Part shown: positions 8,247 to 16,054 of the stretch, one piece after another | Layout: each line of letters begins with the position of its first letter | Position numbering within the stretch: the first letter of the stretch is position 1 | NCBI GenBank assembly: GCA_021325365.1 | Contig: JAJPHF010000016.1 | Location: forward strand, 1 to 64,000 | Direction of reading: 5' to 3' | Length of the DNA: 64,000 nt | From: Pseudomonadota bacterium | GTDB taxonomy: Bacteria; Chloroflexota; UBA6077; JAJPHF01 | Notes under the pieces: model-generated | What the model saw: only the letters and a program-made list of their open reading frames with translations | Database searches by the model: none | Told to the model about the DNA's origin: nothing | Position numbers and translations under genes: made by a program

Positions 8247-8534
8247 GTGATCTACGAGATCGTGGTCCAGACGGTCGATCCCGCGCGGCGCGACGAGTAC
8301 GTGGACGTGTACCGCAAGGCGTTCCGCGAGGCGAACATGGCGGGCAACCACGGCGGCAAAATCTGCACCTCGGTCGAGGACCCGTCGCGAGTGGTGCTGG
8401 TGATCGAGTGGGACAGTGTGGAGGCGCACGAGCGGCACCGCGGCACGCCGGCGCACAACAAGTTCCGTGAGCAGATCACGGCGTTCCAGACGAAGCCCAG
8501 CGACTTGCAGCACTTCGTCGTGCAGGACCTCTAA
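8247..8534 (+). CDS. ABM-superfamily (antibiotic biosynthesis monooxygenase-like) small protein
   Basis: A 95-aa dimeric ferredoxin-like-fold protein of the ABM/quinol monooxygenase type. MIYEIVVQTV opens the first strand, then PARRDEYVDVYRKAF (helix), CTSVEDPSRVVLVIEW and HERHRGTPAHNKF, the usual order of the fold. Family members oxidise phenolic or quinol substrates without a cofactor, or degrade heme. The GTG start sits behind AAGGAGGG, 9 bases after the previous stop. It is the last gene before a large hairpin and so likely ends the catabolic operon. Confidence 0.8.
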   Translation: MIYEIVVQTVDPARRDEYVDVYRKAFREANMAGNHGGKICTSVEDPSRVVLVIEWDSVEAHERHRGTPAHNKFREQITAFQTKPSDLQHFVVQDL

Positions 8535-8541
8535 GCGTCTG

Positions 8542-8596
8542 GCGCCGGAGAGGTGTGAAGGGTTGGCTTCGCCAACCCCTCACGCCTCTCCGGCGC
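8542..8596. terminator. Large hairpin between convergent genes (putative bidirectional terminator)
   Basis: A 26-bp stem (8542-8567 with 8571-8596) closes on a 3-base TTC loop. The two mismatched positions are of the G-T type, which can still pair as G-U in RNA. It sits between the stop codons of two convergent genes, the position expected for a shared terminator. There is no clear U-tract on either strand, so a Rho-dependent or RNA-stabilising role is also possible. Confidence 0.65.
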
Positions 8597-8607
8597 TCTG
8601 ATGATGG

Positions 8608-9438
8608 TCAGCCTCCCGCCGGGCTGGCGTCCGGGGAGCCGAGGCCCGGCTTGAACTCCTTGCGCAGGAAGCCCTCGATGCCGTCCTGCTGGCCGCGCGC
8701 TTTCTGAAGGTAGGTGAGCTGGTCGGACTTCGCGGCGAGCCAGTACCAGGCGTCCTCGTAGCCGACGTAGGGCGACACGGCCTTGAACGCCTCCTTGCAG
8801 GCGCGCAGGGCGATGGGGTCCTTCTGCTTCAGCTTGGCCGCGACCTCTTGCACCTTCGCCGGTAGCTCGGCACGCGGCAGCGCCGTCGTGATCAGGCCGA
8901 TCTCGGCGGCGCGGCGGCCGTCGAACGGGTCGCCGGTCATGATGTAGTAGAGCGCCTGGCGCGGCTGCACGATCTCCTGCACGACCTTCGTCACCAGGCC
9001 GCCGGGGATGTGGCCGAAGTTGATCTCCGACAGGCCGAACGTGGCGTCCTCGGCGGCGATGGCGATGTCGCACGACGCGACGATCGTGAAGGCGCCGCCG
9101 AAGCACCAGCCGTTGATCGCCGCGATCGTGGGGCGCGGGAAGTAGCGCAGCTTCTCGTGGCGCCAGGCGTGGGAGATGCGGCGGTTCTCCTCGCGGCCGC
9201 GGCGGTCGTCGCGGTACTCGTAGAAGTATTCCTTCAGGTCCTGGCCGGCGCAGAAGGCGTCGCCGCTGCCCGTGATGACGAGCACCTGGGTCGCGGGATC
9301 GGTCTCCAGGTCGCTGAGCGCATCGTACATGTCGCGGTGAAGCTGGGGGCTCATCGCGTTGCGCTTCTCGGGACGGTTGAGCCGGATCGTGGTGATGCCG
9401 TCCTGCTTGTCCACAAGGATCGTCGAGTACTCGGCCAC
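8608..9438 (-). CDS. Enoyl-CoA hydratase/isomerase family, p-hydroxycinnamoyl-CoA hydratase/lyase-like
   Basis: A 276-aa crotonase-fold enzyme. It carries motifs specific to feruloyl/p-coumaroyl-CoA hydratase-lyase: RPEKRNAMSP (22-31), DLKEYFYE (67-74), NGWCFGGAF (109-117), DATFGLSEINFG (131-142), LYYIMTG and a C-terminal FKPGL. Glu138 matches the catalytic Glu of that enzyme and Tyr71 the tyrosine that binds the substrate's phenolic end. The predicted reaction is hydration and retro-aldol cleavage of a hydroxycinnamoyl-CoA to an aromatic aldehyde and acetyl-CoA. The GTG start follows a GGGAGGG box. A CoA ligase and vanillin dehydrogenase, usual partners, are not in the window, so ordinary hydratase activity cannot be excluded. 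Confidence 0.85.
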   Translation of the reverse strand: MAEYSTILVDKQDGITTIRLNRPEKRNAMSPQLHRDMYDALSDLETDPATQVLVITGSGDAFCAGQDLKEYFYEYRDDRRGREENRRISHAWRHEKLRYFPRPTIAAINGWCFGGAFTIVASCDIAIAAEDATFGLSEINFGHIPGGLVTKVVQEIVQPRQALYYIMTGDPFDGRRAAEIGLITTALPRAELPAKVQEVAAKLKQKDPIALRACKEAFKAVSPYVGYEDAWYWLAAKSDQLTYLQKARGQQDGIEGFLRKEFKPGLGSPDASPAGG

Positions 9439-9608
9439 GATGCCCTCCCTTGGTGCGGTCGCTGCTCGGCGCGGCGTGCCTATCTTAGCGCATCATGGGC
9501 GCCGGCACCTGGATTGGCGGCGACTAGCGGGGGCGGCGCGGCTCGCGTGGCGGCGCGTGGTCGCCTACACTTGGTGCAGCCGATCTCAATTAGGAGCAGT
9601 GCGCTTCG

Positions 9609-9765
9609 GTGAGTACGTCACTCCCTCTGCCGGCGCCGCCCGCGCGTGATCGGGCGGACAGCGCTTCGTTCGTCTCCCTGCGCCACCCGGCGTACCGGGC
9701 CTATTGCGGCACGGCGATGGCCTCGATGCTGGGCGACAACTTGGCCAGCCTGACGCGGGGCAGCA
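9609..9765 (+). pseudogene. 5' remnant of an MFS transporter gene
   Basis: A GTG start behind an AGGAG box opens a frame whose first 46 or so residues (FVSLRHPAYRAYCGTAMASM, then LGDNL) look like the N-terminus of a major facilitator transporter of the EntS/DUF894 type, where FxSLRxPxYRxY leads into the first membrane helix. The similarity stops abruptly near 9760. The sequence then becomes the GCAGTATGCCGCG repeat nest with no further transporter helices. It is judged a gene truncated by repeat or deletion events. Confidence 0.55.
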
Positions 9766-10075
9766 TGCCCTCCTGCCCCGGACCCGAGCGCCCCTTGCAG
9801 TATGCCGCGTCGCCCCCTATACAGCGGCTTGCAGCCAGACTAAGCGGCCGGCCGACGCGGGGGCTGCGGCCAGTGCCGCTTGCCGTATGCCGCGCCCCAC
9901 GCTCCCGCTACGCCGGCCCTCCCGGTCGCGCCGGCTCCGGGACGGGGGCAGTGGGGCTTGCAGTATGCCGCGCCACAGGCCGCGGGCGGGCAGGAAACCC
10001 GCCCCTACGGGACTACGAGGCGCTGGCTGCTCACCTGGCGCCCAGGCTAATCTAGGGGGCGGGGGCATGGCGGGG
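9766..10075. repeat. Nest of CAGTATGCC-core dispersed repeats
   Basis: Three copies of a gcttgcagtatgccgcg-type unit lie at 9794-9816, 9878-9898 (one base variant) and 9955-9974. They are followed by a GGGCGGG/CCCGCCC hairpin around 9985-10008. Related units occur at 12327-12351 and 58077-58087. No coding gene is supported on either strand here. Confidence 0.7.
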
Positions 10076-12184
10076 TTAGGTTTCCGGGGGCTGGGGCGAG
10101 AGGGGGCCGTCGCCGAAGGCCGCGGTTGGGTTCGGGATGACAGTTGGCGGGGGCGGCGAGCCGTCGGCGGCTAGCTCGGCGGCTTTGGCCGGCGGCCGCG
10201 GCTGGAGGCCAGCGGCCTGCACGATCGCCTCGTCGGCGAGCGACTCGTGGGCGAGGAGCGCTTCCGCGAGCGATTCGAGGTTGGCGCGGTGGTCCGCGAG
10301 CAGCTTCTTCGCGCGGTCATAGCACTCGTCCACGATCCGATGGGTCTCGGCGTCGACGGTAGCCGCTAGCGTTTCGCTGAACTCGCGGCCAATGCCCAGC
10401 GAGCCGCCCGGCCCGAGGTAGTCGCTGCCGTCTGGCGGTGTGAGCGAGAGGAGTCCGACCTTCGGGCTCATGCCCCAGCGGGTCACCATCTGGCGCGCGA
10501 GCTGCGTGGCTTGCTGCAAGTCGTTCTCGGCCCCCGTGGTGAGCGCGCCGAAGATCAGCTCCTCGGCGGCCCGCCCGCCGAGCGCGCCGGTGATCCGCGC
10601 CCGCAGGTAGCTCTCGGTGTAGTTGTGCCGGTCGTCCGACGGCGTCTGGTAGGTGACACCGAGCGCCTGCCCGCGCGGCACGATGGTGACCTTGTGGACG
10701 GGATCGGCCTCGGGAATCAGCATGCCCAGCAGCGCGTGGCCGCTCTCGTGGTACGCCACGCGGCGCCGGTCCTCGGGGCTCATGACGACCTGCCGCTCGG
10801 CGCCCAGGACGATCTTCTCCATCGCGTCGAAGAAGTCCTGGCGGCTCACGGCGTTCTTCTCGCGTCGGGCCGCCAGCAGCGCCGCCTCGTTCACCAGGTT
10901 GCGCAGCTCGGCGCCGACGAGGCCCGGCGTGGCCGCGGCGATCTCGCCCAGATCGACGTCCTTGGCCAGCGGGACGCCGCGCGTGTGAACCTTGAGGATG
11001 GCCTCGCGGCCAACGCGGTCGGGCCGCTGCACGGCGATGCGGCGGTCGAAGCGCCCGGGCCGCAAGAGGGCGGGGTCGAGCACGTCGGGGCGGTTGGTGG
11101 CAGCGAGCACGATGACCGCCTCGCGGGCGTCGAAGCCGTCCATGGCGACGAGCAGCTGGTTTAGCGTCTGCTCACGCTCGTCGTGGCCGCCGCCCACGAT
11201 GTTGGCGCCGCCACGCCGCCGACCGATGGCGTCTAGCTCGTCCACGAAGACGATGGCGGGCGCCTCCTTTTTGGCCTGCTCGAACAGGTCGCGCACGCGC
11301 GCCGCGCCCACGCCGACGATCATCTCGACGAACTCGGAACCGCTCATGCTAAAGAACGGCACGTTCGCCTCGCCGGCGACAGCGCGGGCGAGGAGCGTCT
11401 TGCCCGTGCCCGGCGGCCCGACCAGCAGCACGCCCTTGGGGATGGTGCCGCCGAGCCGGCGGTACTTGTCGGGGTTCTTCAGGAAATCGACGATTTCCTG
11501 AAGATCGGCCTTCGCCTCCTCGATGCCGGCCACGTCCTGGAAGGTGATCTTCGGCCCCTCGGTGGGCGGCGTGTAGCGCTGGGCGCGGCTGCGGCCGAGG
11601 CCGAAGAGGCCCTGCTGGGTCGTCTGGGCCCGGCTGGCCATCCAGAACAGCAGGCCGAAGAAGAGGACCGCGGGACCGAAGCTGATGAGCAGCGTGACCA
11701 GCCAGTTGCGGCCGGTGTCGATGGGCCGCGCGTTGATGACGACGCCCTTGCTGTCGAGGAGCTGCTCGAGGCCGGGGTCCGCAAAGGTGGGCAGCCGCGT
11801 CTCGAACTGCGTGGAGGTCCGCTGGTTGTCGCCCGTCGGGGGATAAGTTATCGGCTGCCGGAACGTGCCCTGGATCGCATCGCCCTGGCTCGTGATCTCA
11901 GCGACGTTGCCCGCGTCGACCTGCTGCTTGAAGGTAGTGTAGGGCACCGTAATGCGACCCGGTTTCTCGGGGAAGAGGTAGGGCACCAGCAGCCAGTTCG
12001 CCGCCAGGAACACCAGCAGCAGCACCCACCAGGGCCAGCCGAGCCCGCCCAGGGGTGGACGATTGGACGGCTGCTGCCGAGTCCAGGGCCGGGGGGCCTC
12101 GGGGCCAGGCGGCCGGCGATCGTCCGTCCCGCCGGAGGGCGCGGCATTCCGCCCGTTGCTACGCGGAGCGTTGTTGACTGCCAT
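10076..12184 (-). CDS. ftsH: ATP-dependent zinc metalloprotease FtsH
   Basis: Membrane-bound AAA+ protease that extracts and degrades damaged membrane and short-lived cytosolic proteins; 702 aa. A Pro/Arg-rich cytosolic N-terminus leads to membrane helix 1 (about 48-70), the extracytoplasmic FtsH domain (75-158), helix 2 (161-183), Walker A GPPGTGKT (256-263), Walker [10 protein letters not shown] (311-319), the second region of homology with RPGRFDRR (375-382), zinc motif HESGH (479-483) and third ligand Asp555 (GAENDLQQ). All catalytic residues are present. The start is the ATG giving MAVNNAPRS; a start 93 bases upstream is possible but adds only low-complexity sequence. The C-terminal tail after residue 665 is Pro/Ala-rich. 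Confidence 0.97.
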   Translation of the reverse strand: MAVNNAPRSNGRNAAPSGGTDDRRPPGPEAPRPWTRQQPSNRPPLGGLGWPWWVLLLVFLAANWLLVPYLFPEKPGRITVPYTTFKQQVDAGNVAEITSQGDAIQGTFRQPITYPPTGDNQRTSTQFETRLPTFADPGLEQLLDSKGVVINARPIDTGRNWLVTLLISFGPAVLFFGLLFWMASRAQTTQQGLFGLGRSRAQRYTPPTEGPKITFQDVAGIEEAKADLQEIVDFLKNPDKYRRLGGTIPKGVLLVGPPGTGKTLLARAVAGEANVPFFSMSGSEFVEMIVGVGAARVRDLFEQAKKEAPAIVFVDELDAIGRRRGGANIVGGGHDEREQTLNQLLVAMDGFDAREAVIVLAATNRPDVLDPALLRPGRFDRRIAVQRPDRVGREAILKVHTRGVPLAKDVDLGEIAAATPGLVGAELRNLVNEAALLAARREKNAVSRQDFFDAMEKIVLGAERQVVMSPEDRRRVAYHESGHALLGMLIPEADPVHKVTIVPRGQALGVTYQTPSDDRHNYTESYLRARITGALGGRAAEELIFGALTTGAENDLQQATQLARQMVTRWGMSPKVGLLSLTPPDGSDYLGPGGSLGIGREFSETLAATVDAETHRIVDECYDRAKKLLADHRANLESLAEALLAHESLADEAIVQAAGLQPRPPAKAAELAADGSPPPPTVIPNPTAAFGDGPLSPQPPET

Positions 12185-12453
12185 GGTCTTGTCGTCCGGG
12201 GGCGGGGCGCCCGTGCGTGGGGCGCGGCCCCTTCCTTCACAGCCTACCGCGCGGTCCACGGGCTGGCAACGTATCAACGCAAGATGCGGACCAGGGAGCG
12301 GAACCTAACCCCCCTTCCCCAGCGACGCTTGCAGTATTCCGCGTCGCACCCTGCGAAGGAAGGGGGGACGGCGCGGGCGCTGCAGCGCCCGTAGCTTCGG
12401 CGTGCGCAGGCCCGTCTCTCGACAGGCGACGGGGAGAGGGCGTCGGCCGGGGT
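12185..12453. other. Intergenic region with a CAGTATTCC repeat inside an inverted repeat
   Basis: No gene is supported. The segment contains one gcttgcagtattccgcg unit (12327-12343) flanked by complementary arms, ccccccttcc near 12309 and ggaaggggggac near 12357. An inner gcgacgc/gcgtcgc pair surrounds the core, so the whole repeat can fold into a single imperfect hairpin. The ftsH promoter should lie here, but no convincing sigma-70 boxes were seen. Confidence 0.5.
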
Positions 12454-12491
12454 AAACAAAAGCCCCCTCCCCCTTGTGGAGGGAGGGGGCT
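12454..12491 (-). terminator. Rho-independent terminator of the large TPP-enzyme gene
   Basis: On the minus strand an 11-bp G/C-rich stem (arms at 12461-12471 and 12481-12491) is followed by the U-rich run TTTTGTTT. It starts 15 bases after the stop at 12507, the standard layout of an intrinsic terminator. Confidence 0.85.
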
Positions 12492-12506
12492 GGAGATGGG
12501 AGCTGG

Positions 12507-14372
12507 CTACGCGCGGTCTTGCGTCTCGACCATGAGCTGGGGCAGGCGCACCGCGACCACGGCGGGCGTGCCGTCGTGGACGACCTTCAGGGCGCGCTGG
12601 AGCGCCGGGCCAACCTGGGCCGGGTCGCTCACGTTCTCGCCGTAAGCGCCGACCGACTCGGCCATCTTGGCGCAGTCGGGCGGCGGATCGATCAGCCCGC
12701 CCTCGAAGTCGCTGTTCTTGATGCTGTAGCCCTCGGGGTAGTGCGTCTTGAGGCTGGTGCTGCCGGTGCTGTAGGCGAGGTTCTGGAAGACGACCGTCAG
12801 GAACGGCGCTTTGTACTTCACGCCCGCCCAGAGCGCCGCGTAGGGCACGCTGTACAGGAAGAAGCCGTCGCCGGTCGTGACGACGACCGTCTTGTCAGGG
12901 GCGGCAAGCTTAGCGCCGAAGCCGGCCGCCACGCCCCAGCCGCCGGAGCTGCCGGCGTTCTTGAAGAAGCTGCCCGGCACACGCGACGCGAAGTAGTTCT
13001 GCACGTTCACCGCGTTGCCGACCGTGTCTTCCAGCACGATCGCGTTGTCGTCGAGCGCCTGGCCAAGCTGGTAACCCAGCCACTTCGGCGCGATGGGCTG
13101 CTGGTGCGCGGCCGCCTGCGCGGCCCGGTCCAGCGACTCGCGGCGCTCGCGCGCCCGCGTGCGGCAGCGCTCGAAGCGGTCGGCGATGCGGTCGCGGTCG
13201 CCCGCGCTGAGCATGCCCTCCGCCTCGTCGGCGATCGTCGTGAGCGCGCCGGCAGGGTCGGCGGCGATGGTGAGCGTGGCCGGGTACTCGTAGTTAATGA
13301 AGCGGCTCTGGATCGGATCGACGGCCAGCCAGATGAGCGTCGCGTCGGGGCTGGGGTCGTCGATGCCGGGCAGCCAGGGCGTGTCGTTGTCCACCACGAA
13401 CACCACGTCGGCCTGGTCGATGGGCGGGCCGCTCTCGGAGAGCGGGTGGTCGGTGGGGAGGTTCATGCGCTCCTTGCGCGGCGCCTCGGCCACCGGCAGG
13501 GCGAGCAGCTCGCACAGGCGCTGGAGGGCCGCGGCGCCGGCGGCGGTGCGACCGGCGCGGCGCGTGATGACCAGCGGGTTGCGGGCCTCGACCAGCAGCC
13601 GGGCGGCGCGGCGCAGGGCGTCGGGATCGCCGGCCGGCGCGTCGGGCAGGCCGGCCTGGGCGAGCGACGGGAAGCGGAGGCCCTCCAGCGGCAGCATCAT
13701 CACGTCGCGGGGGAGGACGAGGTAGGTCGGCCCCTGCCGCGGCGTGAGCGCCATCTGCAGGCCGCGCGTCACGACCATGCCGGGGTTGTCCATCGGGTTC
13801 AGGACATGGTCCCACTTCACGAACTGACGCACTATCTGGCCGTAGTCCGGGTGCTCCTGGCACCAGAACACGTTCTGGTCGCGCCCGCCGCGCCGCGTGC
13901 GGCCGTAGGACAGCGGCGGCTGGCCGGCCGTCATGAGGATCGGCACGTCGTCGGCCCAGGCGTTGGCGATGGCGCCGCCGTAGTTCAGCGTGCCCACCTC
14001 GACGTGCGCCGCGGTGGCGACGGGCCGGTTGCTGACCATCGCGTAGCCGATGGCGCCGTTCAGGTTGGCGTTCTCGTGCAGGATGTTCAGGAGCCTTGGG
14101 GCAGGTCGGCCGAGGGAGTGCGCCTTGACGGTGGCCTCCTGGTAGAAACCGATGTCCGAGCCGGAGCTGAAGAAGAGGTAGTCGATGCCGTTGATCGCCA
14201 TGCTCTGCACGACGGCGTCGGCGTACTCGTCGGCCTGGATCTCCACCCAGCGGTTCACCGACCCCGTCGCCGGCTGCCGCACGGCGCCGGGGCTGTTCGC
14301 CGCGGCGCCGCGCGCCTGCACGTCGGCGAGCAGCGCCTGCTGCCCGCTCACCCGCTCGCTCACCTGGGCCAT
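12507..14372 (-). CDS. Thiamine-diphosphate-binding enzyme, acetolactate-synthase/oxoacid-decarboxylase family
   Basis: A 621-aa three-domain ThDP enzyme. The N-terminal pyrimidine domain has the activating Glu100 (NILHENANLNGAIGY). A central domain covers roughly 245-400. The C-terminal pyrophosphate domain has GDG (TTGDGFFLYSVPY, about residue 492) and Asn 25-30 residues later (VVFQNLAYS). A long, unusual N-terminal extension (1-45) precedes the domain. TAAHVEVGTLNYGGAIANA differs from biosynthetic acetolactate synthase, and no small regulatory subunit gene is adjacent, so a catabolic decarboxylase, lyase or ligase is more likely. The ATG has GGAGGAACG upstream. It stands alone with its own terminator. 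The substrate is undetermined. Confidence 0.87.
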   Translation of the reverse strand: MAQVSERVSGQQALLADVQARGAAANSPGAVRQPATGSVNRWVEIQADEYADAVVQSMAINGIDYLFFSSGSDIGFYQEATVKAHSLGRPAPRLLNILHENANLNGAIGYAMVSNRPVATAAHVEVGTLNYGGAIANAWADDVPILMTAGQPPLSYGRTRRGGRDQNVFWCQEHPDYGQIVRQFVKWDHVLNPMDNPGMVVTRGLQMALTPRQGPTYLVLPRDVMMLPLEGLRFPSLAQAGLPDAPAGDPDALRRAARLLVEARNPLVITRRAGRTAAGAAALQRLCELLALPVAEAPRKERMNLPTDHPLSESGPPIDQADVVFVVDNDTPWLPGIDDPSPDATLIWLAVDPIQSRFINYEYPATLTIAADPAGALTTIADEAEGMLSAGDRDRIADRFERCRTRARERRESLDRAAQAAAHQQPIAPKWLGYQLGQALDDNAIVLEDTVGNAVNVQNYFASRVPGSFFKNAGSSGGWGVAAGFGAKLAAPDKTVVVTTGDGFFLYSVPYAALWAGVKYKAPFLTVVFQNLAYSTGSTSLKTHYPEGYSIKNSDFEGGLIDPPPDCAKMAESVGAYGENVSDPAQVGPALQRALKVVHDGTPAVVAVRLPQLMVETQDRA

Positions 14373-14735
14373 CGTTCCTCCAAGTGCTGAGTGCGGCGTG
14401 CTGAGTGCTGAGTCGGGCTCAGCGACCCGCACCGCCTGGCGTCCTCGGCCCTCCACGGCGAGCGGGCCGGCGCGCGATATGATACTGCGTTCTGTCGCGT
14501 CGTGCGAGCAAGCTACCCGATGGACCACCGCGAGTGCGGACGTGGCGAAGGCGCCCGTGGTGATTGTTAGGCACGTCCGGGTGACGGGCACGAGCCCGAG
14601 CTGCCTTCAGGCGCAGGCCGCCGCCGGGCTACATAGTCTGAATTGCGCTCCTGCTGGCCTGAAAATCGAAGCCGTGCCGCAACCGATGGTACAATGGCCG
14701 CAGACTGTTACACGGCGATCGGAAAGGAGGAAGTA
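14373..14735. other. Divergent intergenic region with a partial heptamer repeat
   Basis: This 363-base gap separates the TPP-enzyme gene (minus) from the DUF4352 gene (plus). It carries agtgctgagt units at 14383-14413 (copy B of the heptamer family, without the matching right arm). A possible -10 box TACAAT at 14690-14695 precedes the plus-strand gene, but no good -35 is present. Nothing else is recognised. Confidence 0.5.
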
Positions 14736-15269
14736 GTGGGGCAGGTCCTGAAGTTCGGCTGTCTGGGGATCGTCGGGCTCGTCATACTCGGCATCGTAAT
14801 CGCGGTGGCCACGCCGAAAGGTTCGCAGACGGCAAACTCGGGGGGCACGCAGACGAACAACCCCGGCGCGGCGAAGCCTGCGGCGCCCCCGGCCGCCACC
14901 ATTGGTGACACCGTGGCGAAGGGCGGCTGGGAGGTCACGATCACCAACTTCGGCCCGTATGAGGACTTCGGCGCACGCCCGGCGAGCCCGCCGCCGCAGG
15001 GCAAGTTGGTCGTAGCTGAGTTCACGGCGAAGAATCTGCAGCAGCGGATCTCGAACTTCACGACCAACGACTTCACGCTTCAGACCGGGGACGGGCGCAA
15101 GTTCACGCCCGCAGGGCCGACCGCGAGCATCGACAAAGGATTCGTGATTAGCCAGACCGTGCAGCCCGGCCTCACGACGAACAACCGCGTCGTGTTTGAC
15201 ATCGACCCCGCGGCCACGGACCTTACGCTGACCGCACTAGGTATTCCGTTCCACGTCCCAGTCGAGTAA
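14736..15269 (+). CDS. Membrane-anchored DUF4352 domain protein
   Basis: A 177-aa protein with a single N-terminal membrane helix (CLGIVGLVILGIVIAVAT, about 9-26), a Ser/Thr/Ala/Pro linker to about residue 62, and an extracytoplasmic immunoglobulin-like DUF4352 domain. In that domain, GGWEVTITNFG is followed by KLVVAEFTAKNLQQ, a cysteine-free beta sandwich and VVFDIDPAATDLTL. The domain is common in Gram-positive and Chloroflexota surface proteins and has no known catalytic role. The GTG start is chosen because a perfect GGAGG lies 5 bases upstream; longer in-frame starts lack one. It is monocistronic. Confidence 0.75.
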   Translation: MGQVLKFGCLGIVGLVILGIVIAVATPKGSQTANSGGTQTNNPGAAKPAAPPAATIGDTVAKGGWEVTITNFGPYEDFGARPASPPPQGKLVVAEFTAKNLQQRISNFTTNDFTLQTGDGRKFTPAGPTASIDKGFVISQTVQPGLTTNNRVVFDIDPAATDLTLTALGIPFHVPVE

Positions 15270-15640
15270 TATCGGATCCGGCCCGGCGGTTCGCCTACTG
15301 GGGCGCGCCCTCACCTCGGCCCTCTCCCAGAAGGAGAGGGAGTAAGGGAACGCCAGCACCGGATTCGGTATAACCATACCCGCGCAGCTATGCAACGTCT
15401 CTCTTAGAGGGACCGAGTTCCCCTACCCTATGAGGGCCAGACGGCCGGTACGCCAGCAAGTCTGGCGCACCGGCCCTTCTTGCTGACCTTCACCCGGTGC
15501 ATGCCGGACGACTTCAACCTCGCACGCAGAGTGCCGGAGACGACTCGCAGCGCCGGGGGATTGCCGTGCTTCTTGCCCTGGACGCCCCCGCCGGCGGGCC
15601 ACTACTGCAACGCTCAGTACGTCTTACCGGCGGTGCCAGA
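15270..15640. other. Intergenic region with CCCTCTCCC repeat
   Basis: No gene is supported in these 371 bases. At about 15309-15346 lies one copy of the dispersed cctcacctcggccctctccc/ggagaggg repeat, which can pair with itself and is related to the element inside the MoxR gene near 58.0 kb. A further hairpin is listed separately. Confidence 0.55.
15443..15480 (+). terminator. Putative terminator hairpin downstream of the DUF4352 gene
   Basis: Arms ggccggtacgccag (15443-15456) and ctggcgcaccggcc (15462-15475) pair with one mismatch around a 5-base loop and are followed by CTTCTT. It lies about 170 bases after the stop, so it could end the plus-strand transcript, but the U-tract is weak. Confidence 0.45.
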
Positions 15641-16054
15641 CTAACGCACCGGGCGGAACTTGGGCAGCGTGCAGTCGTCCGTGACGTCGTCGAAGACGAC
15701 TTCGACGGGGAGGCCCACGCGGAGTTCGTCGAGGGGGCAGTCGATCACGTTCGATAGGAAGCGCGGGCCCTCGTCGAGGGCGATGATGGCGACGGGGTAG
15801 GGCACGGCGTCGCGGAAGCCGGGGTGGTAGACGCGGTGGAAGACGACGAACGAGAACACCGTGCCATGCCCACTAGCCAGCGCCCACTCCCACTGGTCGC
15901 TTAGGCACTCGGGACAAACGTTGCTCGGCGGGAACCAGTAGCGCTGGCAGGCGGCGCAGCGCTGCAGGCGGAACTCGTGGCGGCGGCAGGCGTCCCAGAA
16001 CGGCCGCGACTCCTCGGACGGTACGGGGAGCGGCTTCAGGTAGGTCTCGTTCAT
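15641..16054 (-). CDS. Zn-ribbon OB-fold (DUF35) protein, partner of the thiolase-like gene
   Basis: A 137-aa protein with an N-terminal helical hook (ESRPFWDACRRHEF), a rubredoxin-like zinc ribbon (Cys33, Cys36, Cys47, Cys50) and a C-terminal OB fold (ASGHGTVFSFVVFHRVYHPG, then DELRVGLPVEVVFD). DUF35 proteins bind CoA substrates and form complexes with thiolase-fold enzymes, as in archaeal HMG-CoA synthase/thiolase and in ChsH2-Ltp2 of steroid side-chain breakdown. The gene is downstream of, and overlaps by 4 bases (ATGA), the thiolase-like gene, so the two are expected to form a complex. Confidence 0.88.
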   Translation of the reverse strand: MNETYLKPLPVPSEESRPFWDACRRHEFRLQRCAACQRYWFPPSNVCPECLSDQWEWALASGHGTVFSFVVFHRVYHPGFRDAVPYPVAIIALDEGPRFLSNVIDCPLDELRVGLPVEVVFDDVTDDCTLPKFRPVR

